A stretch of 64,000 bases of DNA from positions 62,001 through 126,000 of the forward strand of contig CAWDWD010000007.1 in the NCBI GenBank assembly GCA_963805915.1, in the 5' to 3' direction. Position 1 is the first letter of the stretch. Each line of letters starts with the position of its first letter. A program made the position numbers and the translations under genes. Below, in pieces: positions 18,377-26,696 of this stretch. The stretch is from JAEULH01 sp963805915. GTDB taxonomy: Bacteria > Pseudomonadota > Alphaproteobacteria > Rhodospirillales > Defluviicoccaceae. The notes beneath the pieces are model-generated. The model saw only the letters and a program-made list of their open reading frames with translations, made no database searches and was not told the DNA's origin.

Positions 18377-19756
18377 ATGACCGTGCACGGTACAACAACC
18401 GCCGCCATTACCGTCGCCGCGCGAGCCGCCATCCGCAATGTCGAGCGCTTGGCGGACTACACGGTATACGGGCGGATCAGCGGCATCGTCGGCCTGCTTA
18501 TCGAGATCGACGGTCTGGACGGCTGCCTCGCGGTCGGCGACCGCTGCGTGCTCGACCGCCGCGGCCACGTCGTTGCCGGCGGCGGCGGCCGGGTCCAGGC
18601 CGAGGTCGTGGGTTTTCGCGCGGGAAGGGCGTTACTGATGCCGCTCGCCGGGGTCGAGGGGCTGGGGCCGGGATGCAGGGCGGTGCTCGGCGCCGGCCAG
18701 CCGGCCATCCATCCGAGCCTGGCGTGGCGGGGCCGGGTGATCAATGCCCTGGCCGAGCCGCTCGATGGCCTCGGGCCGTTGCCGCCGGGCACCGCGACGT
18801 ACCCCTTGCGTCAGACGCCGCCGCCGGCCCATGAGCGCCAGCGGGTGGGCGCGAAGATCGATGTCGGGGTCCGCGCCATCAACGCCTTCCTGAGCTGTTG
18901 CCGTGGCCAGCGGTTGGGCATCTTCGCCGCCTCCGGCGTCGGCAAATCGACCCTGCTGTCGATGATGGCGCGCCACACCGACGCCGATGTGGTCGTCATC
19001 GGGCTGGTCGGCGAGCGCGGCCGCGAGGCCCGCGAGTTCGTCGAAGACACCCTCGGCGCCGACGGCTTGCGGCGCAGCGTGGTCGTGGTCGCGACCTCCG
19101 ACGAGCCGCCGCCGATCCGCCGCCAGGCGGCGTTGACCATGATGGCGGTGGCGGAATTCTTTCGCGACCGGGGCAGCCATGTCTTGTGCCTGATGGACAG
19201 CGTCACCCGCTTCGCCATGGCCCAGCGCGAGATCGGGCTGGCCGCCTCCGAGCCGCCGGCGACCAAGGGCTATCCGCCGTCGGTCTTTTCCGAACTGCCG
19301 CGGTTGCTGGAGCGCGCCGGTCCCGGCGGGCCGGGACAGGGCTCGATCACCGCCCTGTGCACGGTTCTGGTCGAGGGTGACGATCACGATGAGCCGGTCG
19401 CCGACGCCGTGCGCGGAATTCTCGATGGCCACATCGTGCTCGATCGCGCCATCGCCGAAGGCGGCCGCTACCCGGCCATCAACATCCTGCGCAGCGTCTC
19501 GCGGTCGATGCCGGCGTGCAATACGGCCGAAGAGAACGAAATCGTCGGCGCCGCGAGGCGGCATCTCGCGACCCACGAGGACATGGCCGAACTCATCCGT
19601 CTCGGCGCCTACCACCCCGGCAGCGACCCCGCCGTCGACGAGGCAATCCGACTGCATCCAGGTCTTCGCGCCTTCCTCGCCCAGGACCGCGACGAACGCA
19701 CCGAGTTCGGCGAGGTTTATCCCCGGCTCGCCGCCATCCTCGGCAAAACCGCGTAA
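18377..19756 (+). CDS. fliI: FliI, flagellar export apparatus ATPase
   Basis: F1-beta-like ATPase of 459 residues that powers or unfolds cargo for flagellar type III export. The Walker A loop is FAASGVGKST (residues 184-192) and Walker B is VLCLMDSVTRFA. The motifs GERGREAREF and SEPPATKGYPPSVFSELPRLLERAG are typical of FliI rather than of F1 ATPase. The ATG at 18377 is preferred because AAGGGG precedes it; the frame is open to 18242. The usual downstream partner fliJ is absent: a dispersed inverted repeat and the RTX genes follow directly. Confidence 0.94.
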   Translation: MTVHGTTTAAITVAARAAIRNVERLADYTVYGRISGIVGLLIEIDGLDGCLAVGDRCVLDRRGHVVAGGGGRVQAEVVGFRAGRALLMPLAGVEGLGPGCRAVLGAGQPAIHPSLAWRGRVINALAEPLDGLGPLPPGTATYPLRQTPPPAHERQRVGAKIDVGVRAINAFLSCCRGQRLGIFAASGVGKSTLLSMMARHTDADVVVIGLVGERGREAREFVEDTLGADGLRRSVVVVATSDEPPPIRRQAALTMMAVAEFFRDRGSHVLCLMDSVTRFAMAQREIGLAASEPPATKGYPPSVFSELPRLLERAGPGGPGQGSITALCTVLVEGDDHDEPVADAVRGILDGHIVLDRAIAEGGRYPAINILRSVSRSMPACNTAEENEIVGAARRHLATHEDMAELIRLGAYHPGSDPAVDEAIRLHPGLRAFLAQDRDERTEFGEVYPRLAAILGKTA

Positions 19757-19794
19757 GGCCGGGAAGAAGGCTGGAGCGGACTTCGCCAGGCTAT

Positions 19795-19883
19795 GGATTG
19801 CCGCGCCCGCCGGGGGCGGGCTCGCAATGACGACGTCCGCACCGTCATTGCGACCGCGAGCGGAGCGCTGCGGGCGGCAATCC
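19795..19883. repeat. Inverted-repeat element E1 downstream of fliI and the first RTX gene
   Basis: Bounded by GGATTGCC on the left and GGCAATCC on the right, with internal arms CTCGCAATGACG and CGTCATTGCGA, so it can fold into a long hairpin. Close relatives lie at 21514-21608 and 23214-23372, always 8-25 bases beyond the 3' end of an RTX coding end. The CGTCATTGCGAG...CAATCC pattern resembles a dispersed intergenic repeat common in several bacterial groups (from memory). It may also serve as a bidirectional terminator. Confidence 0.75.
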
Positions 19884-19894
19884 AGACCTTGCCC

Positions 19895-21264
19895 CTACAA
19901 GATGAAGTCGCCGGCGGTCCAGTGGCTCGCCGCCACGCCCGTGACCAGAAATTCCAGCTCCGGCCCGGCGGCGCCGCCGATGTCGGCCTGGATCAGGCTG
20001 TCCTGGCGCCGGAAGCGACAGCGTGGACATGGCCGGCGCCGGCGCCGCCGAAGATGAACGCTTGGTTGCCGCCGACGCCGCTGTTGGCGTCGATGGTTGA
20101 CAGGTCAATGACATCGCCGCCTTTCGCCCCGGCACCGAAGAAGTCGACGATGACGTCGCGGTTGGCGGCGCCCGGCGTTGACTCGGTCACATTGTCCCAA
20201 TCGAAGCGGTCGTTGCCGGCGCCGCCGGTGAGCCAGTCGCGCCCGCCGGTGCCGCTGATCACGTCATTGCCGGCATCGCCATAGAGATGATCCTCGCCCG
20301 AGCCGCCGCCGATCCGGTCGTTGCCGTCGCCGCCATAAATGGTGTCGTTCTCAGATTGGCCCCACAACTTGTCGTCGCCGGCGCCGCCATAGATCAGGTC
20401 GTCGCCGAAGAGGCCAAAGATCTCGTCGTTGCCGGCGTCGCCGTAGAGCTTATCGTCGTTATCCCAGGTGTCGGTGTTTCCCCCGCCGCCGTAGATCGTG
20501 TCATTGCCGGCGCCGCCATGGATCGTGTCCTGGTCGAAGCCTTCGTCGTAGGCTCCGAGGGACTTGCCGTAGATCGTATCGTCGCCGCCGGCGCCATCGA
20601 GAATGTCACTCGAACTGCTGCCGATGATTACGTTGTCGAGTTCATTGCCGGTGCCATGGAAACCGGTGCCGGTATCGTATTCAATGTAATCGAGCTGCAG
20701 CTTCTCGACATTGGCTGGAAGTGTGTAGTCGTCTCCATAGACGTGTACCGAGTCATAGCCTTCGCCCGGATTTTCGCTGACGACGTCGGTGCGTTCATAG
20801 ACGGTGTAGCTGTCGTTGCCCGCGCCGCCGTAGAGAAAGTCGTGGGCGGCGCCGTAGTTGGTTGTCTCCGAAAGCGAATAGTAATAGGTCGCCGAGATGT
20901 GGTCGTCGCCGGCGTCGCCGTACATCCGATAGGTCATGTTATCGAGGTTCACGCCGGGGCCTTCAAAATAGCTGGTCAGCGTGTCATTGCCGGCGCCCCC
21001 GTGGAACGAGGCCGTGCCGGTGAACGTCACGTCGCCGTCGACGTAGTTGTCCCACCAAATCCGATGTTCGACCGTATCGTTGCCGTCGCCGCCGTTCAGC
21101 GCGTCGACGCCGCCGCCGCCGTTGAGATAATCATCACCGCCGCGGCCATCGATGATGTCGGCGCCATCGGATGGTTTGCTGCCCGCCGGATCGGCTATGA
21201 CGCCAGTCGATACCGTGTTGGGCCTGATCGTATCTGAGTTGTTTGTCCCGGTAAAAGTGCTCAT
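19895..21264 (-). CDS. RTX calcium-binding repeat protein, copy 1 (frameshifted near the C-terminus)
   Basis: Secreted-type protein made mostly of nonapeptide glycine/aspartate repeats (GGAGNDTIYGG type) that bind Ca2+ in beta-rolls. It has no N-terminal signal peptide; the C-terminal tail TAGDFIL is a typical type I secretion signal. Comparison with copy 2 shows one base missing at about 20002-20003, so the frame ends early at 19993 and loses the last roughly 35 residues including the export signal. The rest of the tail is still readable to 19895. The start ATG at 21264 is chosen (MSTFTGTNNSDTI); a start at 21276 is in frame. No HlyB/HlyD-type secretion genes are nearby. Function unknown beyond the repeat type. 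Confidence 0.85.
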
Positions 21265-21335
21265 CGTGATCCACACTTCGTCGAACTCGAGCGTGCCTCA
21301 TCGGGAGAGCACCCCGCTCACCCTGGCCCGCTCGC

Positions 21336-21506
21336 CCTGGCTTGGCGCGGCTCGAATCCGGAATGCCCCCAGCATCAGCCGCTGTTAAAACCAACGGCGT
21401 TCGGCTCCCATATGGGGCCGTTATTTAGTACTATTGTAGCGCTGAAGTAGTGCGATGTACAGATTGGTGAAGAATCGCGGGATCGAATTGTGGCACAAAA
21501 GCGCCA
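21336..21506 (-). promoter_or_regulatory. Duplicated upstream block of RTX copy 1
   Basis: This block is almost the same, by eye, as 23035-23207 upstream of RTX copy 2, so the duplication took the control region with it. It contains the palindrome CCCATATGGG (21407-21416) set in AT-rich sequence, a candidate operator or part of the promoter. No clear -35/-10 pair can be assigned. Confidence 0.7.
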
Positions 21507-21513
21507 CGGCAGG

Positions 21514-21608
21514 GGATTGTCGCCGGGGGTGGGCTCGCAATGACGACGTTTCTGTCGTCGAAGCACCCGTCATTGCGAGCGCAAGCGGAGCGCGGCGCGT
21601 GGCAATCC
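21514..21608. repeat. Inverted-repeat element E2
   Basis: Relative of E1: GGATTGTCGCC at the left end, GGCAATCC at the right end, and internal arms CTCGCAATGACG and CGTCATTGCGAG. It lies 12 bases beyond the stop of RTX copy 2. Confidence 0.75.
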
Positions 21609-21619
21609 AGACCCTGCCC

Positions 21620-22972
21620 CTACAAGATGAAGTCGCCGGCGGTCCAGTGACTGGCCGCGACGCCGCTCACCAGGATTTCCAGCTCCGGCCCGGCGGCGCC
21701 GCCGATGTCGGCCTGGATCAGGCTGTCGCTGGCGCCCGAAGCGACCGCGCGGACATGGCCGGCGCCGGTGCCGCCGAAGATGAACGCCTGGTTACCGCCG
21801 ACCCCGCTGTTGGCGTCGATGGTCGACAGGTCAATGACATCGCCGCCTTTCGCCCCGGCACCGAAGAAGTCGACGATGACGTCGCGGTTGGCAGCGCCCG
21901 GTGTCGACTCGGTCACATTGTCCCAATCGAAGCGGTCGTTGCCGGCGCCGCCGGTGAGCCAGTCCCGCCCGCCGGTGCCGCTGATCACGTCATTGCCGGC
22001 GTCGCCGTAGAGATGATCCTCGCCCGAGCCGCCGCCGATCCGGTCATTGCCGTCGCCGCCGTAAATTGTGTCGTTCTCGGATTGGCCCCACAACTTGTCG
22101 TTGCCGGGGCCGCCGTAGATCAGGTCGTTGCCGTACAGCCCGAAGATCTCGTCATTGCCGGCGTCGCCGTAGAGCTTGTCGTTGATATCTTCGGAATGGT
22201 ACAGGCCTTGACCGTAGATCGTATCGTTGCCGCCGCCGCCGTAAATGATGTCGCCTCCAAAGGAGGACGACGTGACTGGTTTGTCGACGGCGTAAATCGT
22301 GTCGTTGCCGGCGCCCCCGTTGAGCCTGTCGTTCCATTCAGTGCCAATGATCACGTTGTCGAGGCCGTTCCCGGTGCCGCTGAAGCCGTTTACGGTGTCG
22401 ATGTTGCCCAGCACCAACTTCTCGGCGTTCGGGGCGAGGGTGTAGTCGGTGTTGTAGGCATAGACCGTGTCATAGCCCTCACCGGGCTTTTCAATCACGC
22501 GGTCGCTGCTCTCTTGAATGCGGTAGGTGTCGTCGCCGGTGCCGCCGTAGAGAACGTCGGTGGCGGCTCCATTGCGGCCTTCTGAGCCTGCGTAGTAATA
22601 GGTCGCGTTCAGCTCATCGTTCCCGGCGCCGCCGAACTGATTCAACGTCGCATGCGTCAAATCGACGGTGCTGTATCCGTGAAAGAACGATTTGATGATG
22701 TCGTCGCCGTTGCCGCCGTAGAAGTTGGCAGTACCAGTAAAGGTCTCGTCGCCAGTGGGGTCCCACACCCAGACTCCGAGTGTGTCATTGCCGTCACCGC
22801 CGTAGATGGTGTCGGCGCCGCTGCCGCCGTTCAGCGTGTCGTTCCCGGCCTCGCCGTAGATCGTGTCCGCGCCAATCGATGGCGTCGTGCCGTCCGGATG
22901 GGCTGTCACGCCCGCGGACAGCCCATCCGGCGTAATGCTGTCGTTGCCGATTGTGCCCTTGTAGATCCCCAT
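21620..22972 (-). CDS. RTX calcium-binding repeat protein, copy 2 (intact)
   Basis: A 450-residue paralogue of copy 1, arranged in tandem with it. The first 35 residues (MGIYKGTIGNDSITPDGLSAG) are followed by blocks of glycine-rich nonapeptides (GGDGNDRIGGGSGEDHLYGD, with Asp at the Ca2+-binding positions). A non-repetitive C-terminal region ends in SHWTAGDFIL, the kind of terminal signal read by type I secretion systems. The C-terminal two-fifths are nearly identical to copy 1, while the N-terminal part has diverged more. The ATG at 22972 follows a strong GGTGGTGGAGG site. The role (adhesin, enzyme carrier, S-layer-like) cannot be told; no catalytic domain is visible. Confidence 0.9.
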   Translation of the reverse strand: MGIYKGTIGNDSITPDGLSAGVTAHPDGTTPSIGADTIYGEAGNDTLNGGSGADTIYGGDGNDTLGVWVWDPTGDETFTGTANFYGGNGDDIIKSFFHGYSTVDLTHATLNQFGGAGNDELNATYYYAGSEGRNGAATDVLYGGTGDDTYRIQESSDRVIEKPGEGYDTVYAYNTDYTLAPNAEKLVLGNIDTVNGFSGTGNGLDNVIIGTEWNDRLNGGAGNDTIYAVDKPVTSSSFGGDIIYGGGGNDTIYGQGLYHSEDINDKLYGDAGNDEIFGLYGNDLIYGGPGNDKLWGQSENDTIYGGDGNDRIGGGSGEDHLYGDAGNDVISGTGGRDWLTGGAGNDRFDWDNVTESTPGAANRDVIVDFFGAGAKGGDVIDLSTIDANSGVGGNQAFIFGGTGAGHVRAVASGASDSLIQADIGGAAGPELEILVSGVAASHWTAGDFIL

Positions 22973-23034
22973 TGTGGCCTCCACCACCTTTCGAAACCCT
23001 GAGCTGCCTCATCGGGCGAGCGGCTATCGCTCGT

Positions 23035-23207
23035 CCTGGCTTGGCGCGGCTCGAACCCGGAATGCCCCCAGCATCAGCCGCTGTTAAAACCAACGACGTT
23101 CGGCTCCCATATGGGGCCGTTATTTCAGTGCTATTCTAGCGCTGAAGTAGTGCAATGTACAGATTGGTGAAGACTTGGGGGATCGCGGTGTGGCAAAAAA
23201 GCGCCAT
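23035..23207 (-). promoter_or_regulatory. Duplicated upstream block of RTX copy 2
   Basis: Counterpart of the block at 21336-21506, with the same CCCATATGGG palindrome (23106-23115). The conserved segment ends just before the inverted-repeat element E3. Confidence 0.7.
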
Positions 23208-23213
23208 GACCAT

Positions 23214-23372
23214 AGATTGCCGCACCCGCTCTTCGCGGGGGCTCGCAATGACAAGTCAGTCAGTAAGGTTGGGTTGCCGATAAGGCGTCTCCCCGCTCTT
23301 CGTGCGCGTTCGCGGGTGACAAGTCCCCGCCGTCATTGCGAGCGCAAGCGGAGCGCCGCGCGTGGCAAGCCA
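23214..23372. repeat. Inverted-repeat element E3
   Basis: Third member of the E1/E2 family, longer because about 60 bases (about 23260-23320) are inserted between the arms. Arms: GATTGCCGC on the left, CTCGCAATGACA inside, then CGTCATTGCGAG and GGCAAGCC on the right. Confidence 0.65.
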
Positions 23373-23392
23373 GACCTTGTCCCTACAAGATG

Positions 23393-23445
23393 AAGTCACC
23401 GGCGGTTCAATGGCTGGCCGCGACGCCCGTGACCAGGATTTCGCC
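23393..23445 (-). pseudogene. Remnant of a third RTX gene (last codons only)
   Basis: On the minus strand this reads GEILVTGVAASH-stop-TAGDFIL, matching the last 20 or so codons of RTX copies 1 and 2, with the Trp codon turned into TGA. The preceding sequence belongs to the ybdD end, so the body of this copy has been deleted. It shows that the array once held at least three RTX genes. Confidence 0.8.
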
Positions 23446-23449
23446 GGGC

Positions 23450-23671
23450 TCAGCAGCAGCGCGCCCGGCCGCCCGCGCCGTAGCGAGCGTCCTGGCGGTT
23501 GCGGAAGAACGCTTCGTAGCTCATCACCGGGCGGTCCGGGTGGTGGGCGCGGAGATGGGCGACGTAGGTGTCGTAGTCGGGAACGCCGCACATCAGCCGG
23601 CCGGTCTTGCGCAGCGCCGTCCGGCCAGCGTCGAGGGCCTCCATCGCGCGGGCGAGCGTCAGCCTAGGCAT
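23450..23671 (-). CDS. ybdD: YbdD/YjiX-family small protein (DUF466), CstA partner
   Basis: A 73-residue protein with the family core MCGVPDYDTYVAHLRAHHPD followed by PVMSYEAFFRNRQDARYG. YbdD/YjiX proteins are encoded directly after CstA-type transporters and are needed for pyruvate uptake by some of them. Its start overlaps the cstA end by eight bases, so the pair is translationally coupled. The C-terminus (GGRARCC) abuts the RTX remnant and may have been altered by that rearrangement. Confidence 0.9.
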   Translation of the reverse strand: MPRLTLARAMEALDAGRTALRKTGRLMCGVPDYDTYVAHLRAHHPDRPVMSYEAFFRNRQDARYGAGGRARCC

Positions 23672-25709
23672 GAGCGGGAGCCTCCCTTGTCGTCACGGAC
23701 GTGCTGGCGTAGCCGCGCATGCCGGCGCGGATGCCGAAGATGATCATGCTGAGCACGACGGCGACGAACAGCGCGCACAGCGAGGCGTTGACATAGTCGT
23801 TGAAGATCACCCGTTGCATCTCGGCGATGCTCTTGGCCGGCGCCAGCACCTGGTTAATGGCGACCGCGTCGCCGAACTTGGTCGCGTGGGCGAGGAAGCC
23901 GATCGCCGGATTGGAGTGGAACAGCTTCTCCAGTCCCGCCGTCAGCGTGCAGATGATCAGCCAGATCGTCGGCACGATGGTGACCCAGGCGTAGCGCTCG
24001 CGCTTCATCCTGAAGAGCACGACAGTGGCGAGAACCAGCGCAATTGCGGCCAGCATCTGGTTGGAGATGCCGAACAGCGGCCACAGGGTATTGATGCCGC
24101 CGAGCGGATCGATGACGCCGGTGTAGAGGAAATAGCCCCACATGGCGACGCACAGGGAGGTCGCGACCAGGTTCGCCGCCAACGACTCGGTGTGCTTGAG
24201 CGGCGCGTAGAAGGCGCCGAGCAGGTCCTGGATCATGAACCGGCCGACCCGGGTGCCGGCGTCGATGGTGGTCAGGATGAACAGGGCCTCGAACAGGATG
24301 GCGAAGTGGTACCAGAACGCCATCATCGCCTTGCCGCCGATGGCGCCGGACAGGATATGGGCCATGCCGACGGCCAGCGTCGGCGCCCCGCCGGCGCGCG
24401 ACAGGATGGTTGATTCGCCCACGTCCGCGGCCATCTGGGTCAGCAACTCGGGAGTGACGACGAATCCCATGTTCGAGACGACTTCGGCGGCGCTGGCGGC
24501 GGTGGTGCCGATGAGGCCGGAGGGCGAGTTCATCGCGTAATAGACGCCGGGGTCGAGAACGACCGCGGCGATCAGCGCCATGATCGCAACGAACAATTCC
24601 GTCAGCATGCCGCCGTAGCCAATGAAGCGGATCTGTGTTTCGTTCTCCAGCATCTTCGGCGTCGTGCCCGACGAGATCAGGGCGTGGAACCCGGACACCG
24701 CCCCGCAAGCGATGGTGATGAACAGGAACGGGAACAAGGCGCCGGAAAATACCGGGCCGGTACCGTCGATGAACTTGGTGATGGCCGGCATGCGGATATC
24801 CGGCTGGACCACGATGATGCCGATCGCCAGCGCGCAAATGGTGCCGATCTTGAGGAATGTCGATAGGTAGTCGCGCGGCGCCAAGAGCAGCCAGACCGGC
24901 AGCACCGAGGCAACGAAGCCGTAGCCGATCAGCATCAGCGCCAGCGACGGGCCGGTAAAGGTGAACATCGGCCCCCAGGTCGGGCTGGCGGCGACGTCGC
25001 CGCCGTAGATCACCGCCGCCATCAGCAGGACGAAGCCGATCAGCGACATTTCGAGGACCTTGCCCGGGCGGAGGAAGCGCAGGTAGATGCCCATGAAGAG
25101 GGCGATCGGGATGGTCGCGAAGACGGTAAAGGTTCCCCACGGGCTCGCGGCCAAGGCCTTGACGACGACGAGGGCGAGCACGGCGAGGATGATGACCATA
25201 ATCAAGAGCACGCCGAAGAGCGCGATCAGCCCCGGCACGTCGCCCAGTTCCGACTTGATCATGTCGCCCAGCGAGCGGCCGTCGCGGCGCGACGAAATGA
25301 ACAGGATCATCATGTCCTGGACCGCGCCGGCAAAGACGACGCCGACCAGGATCCACAGCGTTCCGGGGAGGTAGCCCATCTGAGCCGCGAGCACCGGCCC
25401 GACCAGCGGCCCGGCGCCGGCGATGGCGGCAAAGTGATGGCCGAACAGGATGTATTTGTTGGTCGGAACGTAATCGAGCCCGTCATTGTACTTGACCGCG
25501 GGCGTAATTCTTTCCGGATCGAGCGCCAGAACCCGCTCGGCGATGAACAGGCTGTAAAACCGGTAGGCGATGAAGTAAGTGCACAAGGCGGCGATGACCA
25601 GCCACACAGCGTTGATACTTTCGCCCCGGTGCAGCGCGACTATGCCAAGTGCCGCCGCGCCGAGGACCGCGACGGCAAGCCAACCGAAAAGGGTTAGTGT
25701 CTTGTTCAT
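23664..25709 (-). CDS. cstA: CstA-type carbon starvation protein (peptide/pyruvate transporter)
   Basis: A polytopic inner-membrane protein of 681 residues, about 16-18 hydrophobic segments. Family motifs include NDGLDYVPTNKYILFGHHFAAIAGAGPLVGP (residues about 70-100), the RRDGRSLGDM loop and NQMLAAIAL. CstA and its relative BtsT import pyruvate or peptides during nutrient limitation. The ATG at 25709 (MNKTLTLFGWLAV) is chosen because it opens with TM1; the frame upstream to 25979 is Arg-rich. It is cotranscribed with ybdD, and a good promoter lies about 105 bases upstream. Confidence 0.94.
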   Translation of the reverse strand: MNKTLTLFGWLAVAVLGAAALGIVALHRGESINAVWLVIAALCTYFIAYRFYSLFIAERVLALDPERITPAVKYNDGLDYVPTNKYILFGHHFAAIAGAGPLVGPVLAAQMGYLPGTLWILVGVVFAGAVQDMMILFISSRRDGRSLGDMIKSELGDVPGLIALFGVLLIMVIILAVLALVVVKALAASPWGTFTVFATIPIALFMGIYLRFLRPGKVLEMSLIGFVLLMAAVIYGGDVAASPTWGPMFTFTGPSLALMLIGYGFVASVLPVWLLLAPRDYLSTFLKIGTICALAIGIIVVQPDIRMPAITKFIDGTGPVFSGALFPFLFITIACGAVSGFHALISSGTTPKMLENETQIRFIGYGGMLTELFVAIMALIAAVVLDPGVYYAMNSPSGLIGTTAASAAEVVSNMGFVVTPELLTQMAADVGESTILSRAGGAPTLAVGMAHILSGAIGGKAMMAFWYHFAILFEALFILTTIDAGTRVGRFMIQDLLGAFYAPLKHTESLAANLVATSLCVAMWGYFLYTGVIDPLGGINTLWPLFGISNQMLAAIALVLATVVLFRMKRERYAWVTIVPTIWLIICTLTAGLEKLFHSNPAIGFLAHATKFGDAVAINQVLAPAKSIAEMQRVIFNDYVNASLCALFVAVVLSMIIFGIRAGMRGYASTSVTTREAPAHA

Positions 25710-25811
25710 CGAGAAGAGTTCCCTCCCAGAGCGCCCGATACGCCGCAACCCGACTTCGGTATCCGGCAAGCGCGATTTTTCTTTATCGTCACTTGAATGC
25801 AATTCGTCCTC

Positions 25812-25840
25812 ATTTTTATGCGCGGCGCGAGCCCTGTCAA
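25812..25840 (-). promoter_or_regulatory. Candidate promoter of cstA-ybdD
   Basis: On the minus strand: TTGACA (25840-25835), a 17-base spacer and AAAAAT (25817-25812). The -35 is consensus; the -10 region is an A-rich near match. The leader would be about 95 bases. Confidence 0.5.
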
Positions 25841-25972
25841 TACATCGAAACAGCGTGATCCGTCGCTCACTCTTCGCTCGCCGAGGCGGCTCGCAACGAC
25901 GCCCGTTCATGGCGTAAGCCGCGACCACCGGCCCGTTCTTAACCTCAACTCCTGCGCGGAAAGGCCGCGGCG

Positions 25973-26572
25973 GTGACAACCGTCCGCTGGGATCCGGCGA
26001 CGCCGATCGAGGAGACGCTGGAAGCGCTCGACACCGTCGTGCGCGCCGGCAAGGCTTTGTATATCGGCGCCTCGAGCATGGCGTCGTGGCAGTTCATGAA
26101 GGCCCTCGGCTTGCAGCGGCGGCACGGTTGGGCGCGGTTCGTCTCGATGCAGAACCACTACAATCTGCTCTACCGCGAGGAAGAGCGCGAGATGCTGCCG
26201 CTGTGCGCGAGCGAGGGGATCGGCGTTCTGCCGTGGAGCCCGCTCGCCCGCGGCCGGCTTACCCGACCGGTTGGCACGACGACGCCGCGCACGCAAACCG
26301 ACGCCTACGCCGATGTGCTGTACGATTGCGAGGCCGAAAGCCCGATCATCGCCGCGCTCGGCGAGGTCGCCGCGGCGCGCGGCGTGCCCATGGCCCGGAT
26401 CGCGCTCGCCTGGGTGTTGCGCTCGGCCGTGGTCAGCGCGCCGATCCTCGGCGCGTCCAAGGCCGGCCACCTGGAAGACGCGATCGCCGCGCTCGATACC
26501 GTCCTCGACGACGACGAGGTCGTCAAACTAGAGGCTCCCTACCGGCCGCGTCCCGTGCGCGGACACGGCTGA
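25973..26572 (+). pseudogene. Aldo/keto reductase, 3' remnant
   Basis: These 199 residues match the C-terminal 60 percent of AKR11/YghZ-type aldo/keto reductases (RWDPATPIEETLEALD, YIGASSMASWQFMKALGLQ, SMQNHYNLLYREEEREMLPLC, the NADP-binding GVLPWSPLARGRL). The N-terminal barrel half with the catalytic Asp-Tyr-Lys-His tetrad is missing. The similarity stops right before RWDP, and upstream sequence is the cstA promoter region, not a shifted frame. It is therefore a truncated gene, probably inactive. Confidence 0.8.
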
Positions 26573-26696
26573 GGGCGCGGCCACGTCCGCGCGGCCGTCC
26601 GATCCATGTACTTTGAAAAAGGCAGGTAATAACGCGCCATGTTGGAGAATTGGCACAAAAGGAGTAAAACGGTACAAAACGCTGACGAGGGGACGG

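Noticed and set aside
21340..21370. tRNA-like T-arm sequence (GGCTCGAATCC) upstream of RTX copy 1, also in the copy 2 block
   Set aside because: No acceptor, D or anticodon stem can be drawn around it on either strand.
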